Positions 1-9,500 are shown, counted from the stretch's first letter. The stretch: DNA of 64,000 bases from Komagataella phaffii GS115 (GCF_000027005.1 NC_012964.1:372001-436000); one strand, 5' to 3'. The notes: generated by a model from the letters alone, not told the origin. Numbers and translations are program-made.

Positions 1-1
1 G

Positions 2-85
2 CTTTGTCTGGAACTGACAGAGGAACTTGGATTTGATAAAGGAAAGTTGAACTCTGACCAAAATGACCAGGTGTTTTGTTTCTAA
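2..85 (+). CDS. Probable 3' end of an upstream gene (partial)
   Basis: An open frame enters from the left edge in frame 2 and stops at TAA 83-85, giving 27 residues of mixed charged composition ending VFCF. The other two plus-strand frames stop within the first 40 bases. The distance to UFO1 is about 190 bp, a normal spacing. I do not recognise the protein. It could be chance, because the fragment is short. Confidence 0.35.
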   Translation, partial: LCLELTEELGFDKGKLNSDQNDQVFCF

Positions 86-274
86 GGCTTCGTTTGGCTT
101 AATCAATATTCTCTCCTTATTCACCATTTTTTTTCAGGTTGAAATTTTAGTCGCCATCCGACATCGCGCTATGTTCTAGTTTCATTTTATATAGTGCACG
201 CCTATGTATCTAGTCATATACCTCTTATAGAACTTATTCCAATTACACTCTGGACAAGGTTTCCTGGACTGATA

Positions 275-2335
275 ATGGAAGAAGAAGAGGTGAATTCTTT
301 AGGCAATCGAATTGCAACGGCGAGTCCTTTGCCCGACAATGTGCCCGTACGGGGGCTTCCAGAACTCCCCTCTGAGGTTCTGGTCACAATCTTTAGCTTC
401 TTAGACCCTATGACATTGGATGGCCTTTCTTTGGTTTGCAAGAGGTGGAAGATGGTTATCAACGATAACGAACTGTGGAGAGAGAATTTCATCAAGTTTT
501 TCGGGTCTAAGCAGTTCCAGTCACTAACAAGATCTACCCAATGGAGAACTGAGTTGCTAATGAGGAAAGAGTTGGCACAGAGATGGATCAAGGGAAAAGG
601 GATGTACCACACCTATGCTGTCAGAAACGGTGTGATAACTGATATTGCAGCGGATTTTAGGAATGATAAACTGGTTTTGTTTTCTAAAAATACTGGAGAT
701 CTCACAATAACGAGCCTTCGAAGTAATAAAGGCGAAACCCCAATCACAGGAGTGTTCCCTAATGGAACAACAAGCTGTGAACTATCCAAGAACGCCATGA
801 TATTTGGAAGATGGGACGGAAAAGTTTATCTCAAGCTGTTAAACCAGAAAAACGTGTATTTGAATGACTCCATATCCCTTAAAGAGTCGACCCACGAGGG
901 TATAGTCACAGTGACCAAGATTAATAAAGATAGCATCGCTGGCAAACATGGCAGTGTTAGAGCATTTAGTGGTGATCATAGAGGAAGGGTGATTGGCTGG
1001 GACCTAAAAAATTACCAGAAAGTTGTTGACTGGCCGATATCTAACGCTTCGATTACTAATATCGAATCCAATTATCAAGACTGTGTGATTGTGAGAGACC
1101 AACTGGGAATAATTTACGTTATTGACCATAATCTGAAAGATTCTAAGGGACCCATGCGATCACCAAGAATTATCAAAACTGAAAAAATCGATGAGAATGC
1201 CACTTTTTCTATGCAAGTGGATTTTGGAGATGAAAACATAGTAATATCATACGAGAATAAAGTAAGGGTTTACTCGTATAGTCTGCATATGTTTGGGCAT
1301 TTTAGTGAGCTTGAAGTTGCCGAAGATGATCAAGTTTATAGAACAGTCATAAGCCAGATGAACTTGCAATGTTGTAGAAAAGACGATACATTGGCAGGTC
1401 ACGATGGACTTTTATGTGGGACTATTTTCAAATCAGGGAAAACGGTAATTTGGAACGTCCGCTCGTGGGAAGATCAGCAGCCAATACCTATAATACACGT
1501 TATTGTGCCGAAATTCCAGCACTATGTGTACCTGAACGAGGACTCGCCCCGCGTTGTCTCTTTGGATATCAACAGTTCTGTGATCATTTTTGGTTCTCAC
1601 AATTCCTACTGCTCTTTGTACGACGCTGTGAGTGGAGAGTTCATGAGGTTCGTCTCAAGAAAATTACCTAGGAAGATCCTACTTCATGACCAGATTCTTC
1701 CCGTCACTGAAACACTGTTGGATAAAGAGGACAATTTTGCAACTAACGGGGTCATAGTAATGGGAAATATTATCCAGTATTTCCAGTTTGGAGAGCAAAA
1801 AAACTATGACAAGTTCAAAAAGAAGATGGCCCGCAACAGTCTGAAACGAGCAGGTGTTGACGACAGGAAAGTCAAGAACCGAAGGCATATTAAGGACGAT
1901 GTTGAAGATTTTACGTTTCAACAGATTCAAGAGCAACAAAAGTCAGAATTGCTGGATAAGTATAATGGTGACTCATTTGAAGATGAGGAAGAAGAAATGT
2001 CAATAGCCATAGCTTTGAGTGAAAGCTTGAAGGTAAAGGAGAGAGCAGAGGGAAGCGAAGAGGAAGAAGAAGAATTGAAGAGAGCATTAGAGCTCTCCAG
2101 GTCTCAAAGTGCCATCTTGGGTGATGAAGTCGTAGGACACGAAGACCCAACGCTAAATTCAGAAGATCGTGAATTGAACTACGCACTAGATCTCTCCAAA
2201 AGAGAAACCCAAAGATCAAACATTTTCCCTGACGGTGAGGGGTCATCTTCAAGAATAGAGAGTGACCTGGACAACACATCAAATAATGACGATGAGATGG
2301 AGTTGGCTCTAAAATTGTCTTTGATAGAGCATTGA
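275..2335 (+). CDS. UFO1: F-box protein with C-terminal ubiquitin-interacting motifs (Ufo1-like)
   Basis: Substrate receptor of an SCF ubiquitin ligase; yeast Ufo1 targets Ho endonuclease and proteins of the DNA-damage response. The F-box lies at about residues 27-72 (LPELPSEVLVTIFSFL). A beta-propeller-like region of about 450 residues with WD-type repeats follows, then a basic linker. The acidic tail carries UIM-like motifs at about 570-590, 595-611, 629-643 and 672-686, each with acidic residues before an A-L-x-L-S core. The frame is open upstream, but 275 is the first in-frame ATG, giving 686 aa, close to the yeast protein's length. It converges with the next gene, with 34 bp between stops. 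I am confident of the family; the fourth UIM is my own reading. Confidence 0.85.
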   Translation: MEEEEVNSLGNRIATASPLPDNVPVRGLPELPSEVLVTIFSFLDPMTLDGLSLVCKRWKMVINDNELWRENFIKFFGSKQFQSLTRSTQWRTELLMRKELAQRWIKGKGMYHTYAVRNGVITDIAADFRNDKLVLFSKNTGDLTITSLRSNKGETPITGVFPNGTTSCELSKNAMIFGRWDGKVYLKLLNQKNVYLNDSISLKESTHEGIVTVTKINKDSIAGKHGSVRAFSGDHRGRVIGWDLKNYQKVVDWPISNASITNIESNYQDCVIVRDQLGIIYVIDHNLKDSKGPMRSPRIIKTEKIDENATFSMQVDFGDENIVISYENKVRVYSYSLHMFGHFSELEVAEDDQVYRTVISQMNLQCCRKDDTLAGHDGLLCGTIFKSGKTVIWNVRSWEDQQPIPIIHVIVPKFQHYVYLNEDSPRVVSLDINSSVIIFGSHNSYCSLYDAVSGEFMRFVSRKLPRKILLHDQILPVTETLLDKEDNFATNGVIVMGNIIQYFQFGEQKNYDKFKKKMARNSLKRAGVDDRKVKNRRHIKDDVEDFTFQQIQEQQKSELLDKYNGDSFEDEEEEMSIAIALSESLKVKERAEGSEEEEEELKRALELSRSQSAILGDEVVGHEDPTLNSEDRELNYALDLSKRETQRSNIFPDGEGSSSRIESDLDNTSNNDDEMELALKLSLIEH

Positions 2336-2369
2336 GGATAGTGTATAATTCATTTATTTCGTAGTTATA

Positions 2370-3155
2370 TCAATGTTCAATTCTATACCGACCCTGACTC
2401 TTTCTGCTTAAGAACTCGTTTAGCTTTCCTGCGGAATGCAATAATACAATTTCTTTTGCTGATGCAACTGGTACTCCATTTATCACTATTCCAGGGACAG
2501 CTTCTTCTGGAAGGTTGGAGGTGGAACTAGAAGAGCCCTGGGGCGCTGCCAATGAGTTGATGTAGGAAGTCAGCTTCTCAACATGTGGGTGTCGATTCAC
2601 TGCCACCAGAGCTGGCTGAGGGGTGATGGAATACAAGCTGATGGTCTTTTTCAACTGCTCGGATTCGTTATCGTTGGTGGTAAGAATGATCAAGGGTGAG
2701 ATTTCCCCTATGGCTCGGAACTCCTTGGCAACATCAAACCGAGTTTGGTCCTCATCTTTGTTCGTCAAAGACTGGCCTGCAGTGTCTGTCGAAGTGGGAA
2801 CACCGTCGTTTGTGTACGTGACGACTGGTTTGACGATCTCTGAAAGGGCTGTGTCTAGATCCTTCTGAGTAGTAAAAATGATCCTTGGGCCACGGAAAAG
2901 GTTGTAGATGATACCACAAGAGGCAAACATGATGATCACGATAAACACGTAGTCCCAAGAGTCGAATTTTCGCCTTCTTACCTTGTTTTTCGGTTTAGAG
3001 ACTCTTTTCTTCTCTTTGTTTATTGGGGATAGATCATCTCCCTGCTCAGACGACGCAGCAAGTTTCTCCAGATCAGCAGCAAGCTTACTCTTAGTGTCCT
3101 CGTAGGGAGAGAAGGAGGCCTTCCTATAATGCGATGACTTCGAAGTTTCAGTCAT
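2370..3155 (-). CDS. Single-pass membrane protein with degenerate glutaredoxin-like domain
   Basis: The protein has 261 aa. A basic N-terminal tail (to about residue 70) is followed by one hydrophobic segment (DYVFIVIIMFASCGIIYNLF, about 73-92) and a C-terminal domain. That domain reads as a thioredoxin/glutaredoxin fold: a strand PLIILTT, a PQPALVAVNRHP segment, then a tail GIVINGVPVAS...GKLNEFL, which resembles the proline strand and last helix of glutaredoxins. Where a Grx6/Grx7-type enzyme carries CPYC/CSYS this one has TNDNESEQ, with no cysteine. A secretory-pathway or ER orientation like Grx6/7 is possible but inferred. The start is the ATG at 3155; upstream sequence is open but has no better start. 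I recognise no named orthologue. Confidence 0.7.
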   Translation of the reverse strand: MTETSKSSHYRKASFSPYEDTKSKLAADLEKLAASSEQGDDLSPINKEKKRVSKPKNKVRRRKFDSWDYVFIVIIMFASCGIIYNLFRGPRIIFTTQKDLDTALSEIVKPVVTYTNDGVPTSTDTAGQSLTNKDEDQTRFDVAKEFRAIGEISPLIILTTNDNESEQLKKTISLYSITPQPALVAVNRHPHVEKLTSYINSLAAPQGSSSSTSNLPEEAVPGIVINGVPVASAKEIVLLHSAGKLNEFLSRKSQGRYRIEH

Positions 3156-3922
3156 AGTAGGAAATATTTGATGAAACCAAGTAAAGGTGGGAAGACCGGC
3201 GGACAGAGTTATTAAATAAAATTCAAATCTCTGTCTCAGTTTTGTCTCGCCTCGTTTGAGTTCTGGGGTTGGGGGGGCTCGTTCTAGACACCGATATGGA
3301 CGTGCGTGCCTAGGGGCAAACGCGAGAATGTCTAAAGCACGTGCTGGATTGTTAAGCAGAGGGAGGGGGGAAGCGAAGCGCGACGGAGCGTATACTGCTG
3401 GGATGCAAGACACTAACCACAATCACGCACCGCGGGATACCCCACAAGACCAGAACGAATTCGTAAAGCAAATTCCAAAATTAATTTCAGAACAAGCACT
3501 ATGTCGCGCGATAAATCCTTGATTCTTTTTTCACGTGAATAATCACGTGGTGTTTTTTGTTTTTCTCACACCTTCTCCCTGCCATACTGGGAGTTACTCA
3601 ATAGGAAGTGAGAGTTTTCCAGAGGCTCAATTTTTTTTTCTCTTGAGTGAAATAAAGTTAACCTCTCTTCAGAAAACCCCTCCGGAAAAACCCTCTTTTC
3701 AACTTTACGTCCTACTACGACATCACGAGAGATCTTCCGCTACTGAAGAAATACCGTTCTGTTTTCTTATGCCCAGTGTGAAACTAACATTTTTGTACAA
3801 CAGACCAGCCAAACCCAGATAACATTGTATTCGACCTTTTCCAAGAGAAACATAGCTACACAGCAAAAGAAGCCCCTTTACGACACTAAAAGAGCACAAT
3901 TTTTCATTCTAATCCCGGCAAT
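3156..3922. other. Divergent promoter region (767 bp) upstream of SPE2
   Basis: No convincing gene. Two short open frames (3256-3522 and 3535-3822, plus strand) have unconserved, low-complexity translations. The region holds two CACGTG boxes and a T-rich, then A-rich, leader before the SPE2 ATG. Confidence 0.6.
3532..3549. promoter_or_regulatory. Tandem CACGTG E-boxes upstream of SPE2
   Basis: Two exact CACGTG palindromes lie at 3532-3537 and 3544-3549, 12 bp apart centre to centre. The first sits in the eight-base palindrome TCACGTGA, the preferred site of Cbf1; the second is TCACGTGG. They lie 391 and 379 bp before the SPE2 ATG. Pho4-type bHLH factors bind the same core, so the factor is inferred. 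Confidence 0.5.
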
Positions 3923-5083
3923 ATGACATTGCACAGTGTCGCAGTCCCTGATTTCATCAACCATGAACTCTCAACCACTCTAGACTCAACCAACGCTTTC
4001 GAAGGTCCCGAAAAACTTCTGGAGATCTGGTTTGCTGGCTCTGCTGAGGAGATGGAAGATGACGGACTTAGACAGATCCCGTTGGAAGACATTGAATCGC
4101 TTCTGGAACTGGTCAACTGTGAAATCCTTTCTAAGATTAGCTCCTCCAGTTTTGATTCGTATTTGTTGAGTGAATCTTCGCTGTTCGTCTACCCCCACAA
4201 GTTGATCCTCAAGACATGTGGAACTACTACCACGTTGAACTGTTTTGACAAGTTGTTTGACCTCATGAAAACCCATCTCCAGTGGGATCTCTCGAGTAGA
4301 TCTCCTTATCGTATCTTCTATTCCCGAAGATCTTTCATGTTCCCCAGTCAGCAGAAACATGTTCATCAAAGTTGGCAGAGCGAAGTTGAGTGGCTGAATA
4401 AGTACTTTGGAAAATCGTCCTCCAAAGTTTACATTGTCGGAGATCTTTCCAATGACCATTGGTACCTCTATCTGAATGGAACTGATGGAAGCCACATGCC
4501 CTCTCCTCCTTCGTCCCCCAACGATTTCAAGGGCAAAGATGAAACTTTTGAACTGTTAATGACAGAGCTTGACCCCGTGAAATGTGAAAGGTTCATGACC
4601 GACATAAGAGTTGACCAGTTCTCAGATGTCAATCTTGACATCGACGATTATGGCCATGTCATTGGAATGAAAACTTTGAAAGAGACGGGCATCGATTCCT
4701 TTTTCTCCAAGGAAAGATCAAAGCATGACGCATTTGCCTTTAAACCGTGTGGTTTCTCCTCCAACTCCATTGTTGATAAGGACTACTATTACACCATCCA
4801 TATCACCCCGGAGGAGGCATTTTCCTATGCCTCGTTTGAGACTAACTATCCCAAACTGGCAGATAAGACACAGCTAATCAACCAGATTTTGTCATTCTTG
4901 AACCCAGGCAAATTTGTCATGGTATTTGTCCAAGAGGTCGATGAAGACGAAGTACTTTCAAATGATTTCATGAACTTGAAGAGGTTCAATCTGGAAGGCT
5001 ACACCAAGGTGGACAATATCATTTACGATTTGAAGTTCAATTATAAGTTGATCTACTCCCAATTCGAAAAGATTAAGCAATGA
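3923..5083 (+). CDS. SPE2: S-adenosylmethionine decarboxylase proenzyme
   Basis: Pyruvoyl enzyme that decarboxylates S-adenosylmethionine to supply aminopropyl groups for spermidine and spermine. The self-cleavage site is visible as LLSESSLFVY, predicted to break between Glu84 and Ser85 so that Ser85 becomes the pyruvoyl group. The conserved KTCGTTT follows, with the catalytic cysteine at Cys99. At 386 aa it matches the fungal enzyme. The ATG at 3923 is the first in frame after a long leader. Its 3' end faces the phosphatase gene with 33 bp between stops. Tandem CACGTG boxes upstream suggest control by sulphur or methionine supply, which is inference. Confidence 0.95.
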   Translation: MTLHSVAVPDFINHELSTTLDSTNAFEGPEKLLEIWFAGSAEEMEDDGLRQIPLEDIESLLELVNCEILSKISSSSFDSYLLSESSLFVYPHKLILKTCGTTTTLNCFDKLFDLMKTHLQWDLSSRSPYRIFYSRRSFMFPSQQKHVHQSWQSEVEWLNKYFGKSSSKVYIVGDLSNDHWYLYLNGTDGSHMPSPPSSPNDFKGKDETFELLMTELDPVKCERFMTDIRVDQFSDVNLDIDDYGHVIGMKTLKETGIDSFFSKERSKHDAFAFKPCGFSSNSIVDKDYYYTIHITPEEAFSYASFETNYPKLADKTQLINQILSFLNPGKFVMVFVQEVDEDEVLSNDFMNLKRFNLEGYTKVDNIIYDLKFNYKLIYSQFEKIKQ

Positions 5084-5116
5084 ATAAAGTATACAGAAGT
5101 ATGTATTTTGACTGTG

Positions 5117-7411
5117 CTATTTGTTATGTTGATGATCTGATTCTTTGAGTTCCAAATATTTCAGTACAGCCTCGTAACATATGATATATTGACTCAAATT
5201 CTGTACCATTGATACCCTGAGTCTTCGTAGTTCGTTCACTGTCTTGTAAACAAGATCCAGATCCGACTTGTAGAAGTTCAAAATGGAATTGTGGTGATGA
5301 AATCTTTGAAGGTCTTTGGCACTTGCTGCTTTATCCTCGATATCAGCTTGTTCAGCTGTCTTATCGTAGAATAACTTCTGGCTCAATTGTGAAAACGGCG
5401 AATGTGTTGTCAAACCACATCCAGGAGAAGCCAAAACAGCATCATCTTCCAACGTTCGGTTCAATGAGTCCAAAAGCAAATCAATCGTTATAAATGTTCC
5501 AGTCCTTCCACACCCGGCTGAGCAATGGACCATTATGGTTGAATCTTTGTCCGAAGTAGTACTTAAATTTTTATCCTGCAGTAATCGGTTCTTCAAATCT
5601 ATCAGTTTTAAGATAGACAATGCTGATGGTGGGATACCGAAATCAGGCCAGTCCTGAAACTCAATCTGGGTGACTGTATGAACCTTGTCTTCCTTACTGA
5701 CCTGAATTGTACGGACGATAGAGGAACAGTCGTCATTTTTCTCCTCTTTCAGTAAAGTTACCGATATATTGGAGTCTTTGAAATGCTGGGTGTGGTAATA
5801 CTTTGGAACGCTATTTGGAACGCCATTTTCAAGACCAGAAGATGTCAAACAAATAATCATAGGGACTTTATTGTTCAAGCAACATCTCCAGAAGTCTTGC
5901 AAGGTCGTCTCTAACGGTTCCTGCGTGGCAATATACCTCTTGGAAGAAATGAGAGGAACAGTGACATAGCTAGCGTTGAAATATTCATTGCTCTTTTCCA
6001 AATGCGAAACGGATTGCGAATGGGATAGCTTGACTCTGGAATGCTCATAAGGCCAGATATTGGAGTACCGATTCTTTATCCCGTTCTCTAGGCCTTCAGA
6101 AGGCAAAGAGTAGTCGATCTTGTCGCAAATGTTACATGATCCAGCAGGAGTGTTCAATTCGTCGTCCGAGCCATTAGTAAAATGCTTGTGGTTATGTGAA
6201 ATGGCGTTTTGTTGCTGGAAATGCTGAGTTTTCTGATTGAGGGTATTGCTAATCAGGTTTCTAAGACGTCTGTTTTCAATCTTCTCAATTTTAACAAACC
6301 TCTTTTTGGCCAATTTGTAACCCCTAATTTTGTCTGTGAAAGGTAGCAACCAAACCGGCACGTCCCTTATATGCTCTGGGACTACTAATTCGCCTTGGTC
6401 TAAATCATCTTCGTTCTCACTTTGCAGGTTCGAAGCTGATTGTTTCTTCAGAAGAGATTCATCTACGATGCCGGAGAAACGGTTAGGAGGTAAAGAGAAT
6501 CCAGATAAAGGGGCGGGAATAGAAGTGTGTTTTGTGGATATGCGCCCTAAACCAGCTGCGGTTGTAGTTGCTGCTGTTTCAGGCGAAACACTGGGAGATG
6601 TGAGTTGGGAGTTTTGAGATAATGGGCTTGAAGGTGATAAAAGAACTGGCGTCGTATCGATCAAGTGCAGGGGATCGAACAATTTGTAGCGATTCTGGAA
6701 TTCAGAAAACCCGTTCTGCAGGATGAACAAGTTGAAATGTTTAGCAGACTCATCTGTGGCAGTTTTGGAATTTTCTTGCAGAAACTTCTTGATCGTCTCA
6801 TAAAGATGGAACGAGCAACTATCCAGGCTAGAAGACTCGTCATATATTATGATGTCCAGACTTGATATCGAGCAATCAAGCAGTTTCGACTGCATGACTT
6901 CCTTGTGCTGTTGAGACATTGTAGAGATGACACTTTGCATGGTAAACGTTTTCCTTTTCAAGAGAGTCGTTGGGACACAGATGTTCAACGCACCTTTCAG
7001 TCGACTTGTCAGATAAAATGAGTAGGGACGAACGTCCAGCACGATCACCGATTCCTTCCCGTCGAAAAGATCAACCAACTCCTCGTACCCGTTAATTGGC
7101 TGAACGGCATCTTCTTCCAGTTTGAAAGTCTGAGTCAGCTTGTTCTTTGTCATCGAGGATAAGAAGGGCATCGAAGCGCTACTTCGATGCGTGCTAAGGC
7201 TGGTCTCGCTAGCTGTTTTTGGGCTGTCTGTCAGTGCTGGCTTTAGCTGTGGTGACTCTGGTTCGGTGACCTTCAACGTTGGAATCAAGGGAGCCAATAG
7301 TAGAGGCGGCGAAGCAGGAGACGGCGTCGATGTGGTCCGAGATTCCTCGTACGCATTCTCCATACTTGATGATCTTAGATTTGGATGTCCTTCAAGGCTG
7401 GCAGAGCACAT
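5117..7411 (-). CDS. Protein tyrosine phosphatase with N-terminal rhodanese/CH2 domain (PTP2/PTP3-type)
   Basis: Phosphotyrosine phosphatase resembling yeast Ptp2/Ptp3, which switch off the MAP kinases Hog1 and Fus3. An N-terminal Ser/Pro-rich tail (to about 100) precedes a rhodanese-like MAPK-docking domain (about 105-245, with VIVLDVRPYSFYLTSRLKGA). A low-complexity linker follows, then the catalytic domain (about 400-755). Catalytic features are the WPD loop (WPDFGIPP, Asp590), the signature HCSAGCGRTG (Cys630, Arg636) and a C-terminal Q-loop (SQYIICYEA). About 75 extra residues separate the signature from the Q-loop. 764 aa is close to Ptp2 (about 750). A second in-frame ATG, codon 17, is an alternative start. 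Which paralogue it corresponds to cannot be settled by eye. Confidence 0.88.
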   Translation of the reverse strand: MCSASLEGHPNLRSSSMENAYEESRTTSTPSPASPPLLLAPLIPTLKVTEPESPQLKPALTDSPKTASETSLSTHRSSASMPFLSSMTKNKLTQTFKLEEDAVQPINGYEELVDLFDGKESVIVLDVRPYSFYLTSRLKGALNICVPTTLLKRKTFTMQSVISTMSQQHKEVMQSKLLDCSISSLDIIIYDESSSLDSCSFHLYETIKKFLQENSKTATDESAKHFNLFILQNGFSEFQNRYKLFDPLHLIDTTPVLLSPSSPLSQNSQLTSPSVSPETAATTTAAGLGRISTKHTSIPAPLSGFSLPPNRFSGIVDESLLKKQSASNLQSENEDDLDQGELVVPEHIRDVPVWLLPFTDKIRGYKLAKKRFVKIEKIENRRLRNLISNTLNQKTQHFQQQNAISHNHKHFTNGSDDELNTPAGSCNICDKIDYSLPSEGLENGIKNRYSNIWPYEHSRVKLSHSQSVSHLEKSNEYFNASYVTVPLISSKRYIATQEPLETTLQDFWRCCLNNKVPMIICLTSSGLENGVPNSVPKYYHTQHFKDSNISVTLLKEEKNDDCSSIVRTIQVSKEDKVHTVTQIEFQDWPDFGIPPSALSILKLIDLKNRLLQDKNLSTTSDKDSTIMVHCSAGCGRTGTFITIDLLLDSLNRTLEDDAVLASPGCGLTTHSPFSQLSQKLFYDKTAEQADIEDKAASAKDLQRFHHHNSILNFYKSDLDLVYKTVNELRRLRVSMVQNLSQYIICYEAVLKYLELKESDHQHNK

Positions 7412-8190
7412 GAAAAGAAGTTCGACACAGTCTGGAGTAAAGTAAATTAGGCCTTTTTTCTAAATATAACGTTGTAAGAGAAGGCTGACATGTTCTAGAT
7501 TAGAAGAGACCAAACAAAGAAAATGCACTCGAGAAAATGACGTAAACGTGCATGTCGTGTTATTGTCTTACGGTCATTTATAGGGCAGAGAACGTTTCAA
7601 AGACAGAAACAGGAATGCCAGGGGGTGGGTACTAAGGTGAAATTCTCATAGTTCAAGCGTGGTCACAATAGCTCTTGTAGATCTCTATAATTGCTATTGA
7701 TTGGTAGATAAAGGAACTTTTTGGTTTTCTCCGGAGGGTTTTAAAGAAGGCGTTTGCTGCTGACGTGGTCCGCTGCACCAGTGGAAATAGCTGATGTTTC
7801 TCGAAAGGGTGGGGGGTCATCCCACTTGGCCTTTTAGTAGTAGAGACTGACTAGGGTCTGTATTGGTCACGAGATGGTCTGTCTACAGACTCCATTTCAG
7901 TCTCACCAGCATAACCGACGTATGGCTGAAGGGTCGAGCAATCTGGCATCTCCGGTCAGATTCAAATGAAAGGCTGAAATTGAAGCTGTAGAGTGACTAG
8001 CTTGGCAAAATCTGGACTGAAAAATATTTTCAGGCTTAAATGGCTCTTTCTCGGCTTCATATGAATGCAAAATTGTAGCTGCTTTTGACTCTCTCGGTCC
8101 TGGGCCCACCCTGGAAGACGGACCCTTTCTGCCTGCAAAGTAGAATTGACTGAAAAGATGCATTGCTCTGAAGACGCGGTGAATGAACAA
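7412..8190. other. Intergenic region: phosphatase promoter and RNY1 3' flank
   Basis: 779 bp without a convincing gene. It contains TGACGTAA at 7538-7545, an eight-base palindrome CTCCGGAG at 7729-7736 and a G-rich run near 7809-7817. A minus-strand open frame at 7903-8190 has no family resemblance. I see no tRNA. Confidence 0.55.
7538..7545. promoter_or_regulatory. CRE-like element TGACGTAA upstream of the phosphatase gene
   Basis: TGACGTAA lies about 130 bp before the phosphatase ATG. ATF/CREB-type bZIP factors such as Sko1, a Hog1 target, bind TGACGT cores. One 8-mer match is weak evidence by itself. Confidence 0.35.
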
Positions 8191-9435
8191 TCATTCCTCT
8201 AGAATGAGCTTGAACACAATACTTCCTTTCCTGCCAGAAAAGATTGGGATCTGCTCAAACCTGGAAGGCTCATTGAAAGCACTCCATACATGGACACCAC
8301 CATAATTGATTTGGTTCTTGCTCTTGTCAAATTCAAACTGAATTGGCTGTTGTCCACGGTGACATATCAGTTCTCCATCTACAGTAACACCACAGAATCC
8401 CTTGGAGGACTTCAAGTTGTAGCCCCCAAACGGCGCCTTGAAAAGCTGGAACGTAGCACACGTTCCGCTGGTATACCACTTTCCGGTGGAAATGAGACAT
8501 CCTGACTGACCTGACAATTTCAAATAGCCATGTTTGTATACACCATCCGTAGGACGAGGCAGGTTTGGCTGCGTATGAGTTGGAGCCGGAGGTTTGAAAT
8601 CTTTAGGCAAATACTTGATACCATGCTCGGGGCATCTTGATTCTGCCAATGCGGGAATTGGATATAAATCAGGTAGACTGTTATTGTACATCCTGACAGA
8701 TCCTTTTAAATGGTGGAAATACCATACTTCGTCCAAAGCGCCGTACTTGTTGCATGAGATACGGACAGGTTGGCCAAACTGAGCAGTTAAAGTGTCCTCG
8801 ATTTGTTGTCTTGAATAAGTCTGAGCAGTACTGGGGACAATTCCATTGTTCGCCAGCCAGTCATAAGTTGGAACGGTTTCGAAAACGGCAACCGTAGTCC
8901 TGAAAAAGTCTACCACATTAACATGCTTTTCATACTGGTCATAACACTTACTTTGGATTGTCGTCATACAAGTAGCATGCTTGTTGAACTCATGAATCCA
9001 CAGTTGTTCATCATTGTGATTGTTATTCTTCCAAACTTGCTTCATTTTCTCAAGCAGCTCTTCTTCACCAAAGGAACGGAGAATGCCGGACACTTCTGTA
9101 ATTGTATCTGAGTTGCTACAGAACTGATCATAGCTCCCGTCACAGTTATCTGGCCACAATCCGTGAAGCGTGAAGAGCTTGTCGGGTCCAATTGCAGGGT
9201 AGTAATTCCAGAATTGGGTCAACACCAGAACTCCCCCAGGATGTTCGAAGCAGCACGTATCTTTGACCTCTGTCTTATTCGAGCAAGTCAATGGGACGTC
9301 AATTGGGCAATAATCGGTACTCAGAGGAAACTGGTTGGGCAATTGGGGTACCTCGATGGGATTTGGGGTGTGATCTAGCACACCTTGAAGCAATTCAGAT
9401 ATCATTTGATAAGCAGAGTGAAATTTGAAGAGCAT
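8191..9435 (-). CDS. RNY1: Ribonuclease T2 family enzyme (Rny1-like)
   Basis: Acid RNase of the vacuole and secretory pathway; yeast Rny1 degrades RNA delivered by autophagy and cleaves tRNA under oxidative stress. Both active-site blocks are intact: CAS I, FTLHGLWPD with His91, and CAS II, WIHEFNKHATC with His148, Glu149 and His153. Eight or more cysteines in the catalytic half fit the disulfides of the family. The fungal C-terminal extension (about 290-414) is present. The protein starts MLFKFHSAYQMISELLQG, short and only weakly hydrophobic like the yeast protein. 9435 is the first in-frame ATG; the codon before it is GTG. It is 414 aa and divergent from the WD40 gene. Confidence 0.92.
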   Translation of the reverse strand: MLFKFHSAYQMISELLQGVLDHTPNPIEVPQLPNQFPLSTDYCPIDVPLTCSNKTEVKDTCCFEHPGGVLVLTQFWNYYPAIGPDKLFTLHGLWPDNCDGSYDQFCSNSDTITEVSGILRSFGEEELLEKMKQVWKNNNHNDEQLWIHEFNKHATCMTTIQSKCYDQYEKHVNVVDFFRTTVAVFETVPTYDWLANNGIVPSTAQTYSRQQIEDTLTAQFGQPVRISCNKYGALDEVWYFHHLKGSVRMYNNSLPDLYPIPALAESRCPEHGIKYLPKDFKPPAPTHTQPNLPRPTDGVYKHGYLKLSGQSGCLISTGKWYTSGTCATFQLFKAPFGGYNLKSSKGFCGVTVDGELICHRGQQPIQFEFDKSKNQINYGGVHVWSAFNEPSRFEQIPIFSGRKGSIVFKLILEE

Positions 9436-9500
9436 CACTCCAGTTTAAATACTCCGCGACTGGCTGGCTATCTTATCTAAGATACCAAAACCTCGTGGGT

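Noticed and set aside
3256..3822. Two short plus-strand open frames upstream of SPE2 considered as genes or a regulatory upstream ORF
   Set aside because: Their translations show no conserved features, and they lie in a region with promoter-type elements. They do not resemble the short peptide uORF of mammalian SAM decarboxylase mRNA.
7903..8190. 95-codon minus-strand open frame directly after the RNY1 stop
   Set aside because: No family resemblance or targeting signal; position fits the RNY1 3' UTR.
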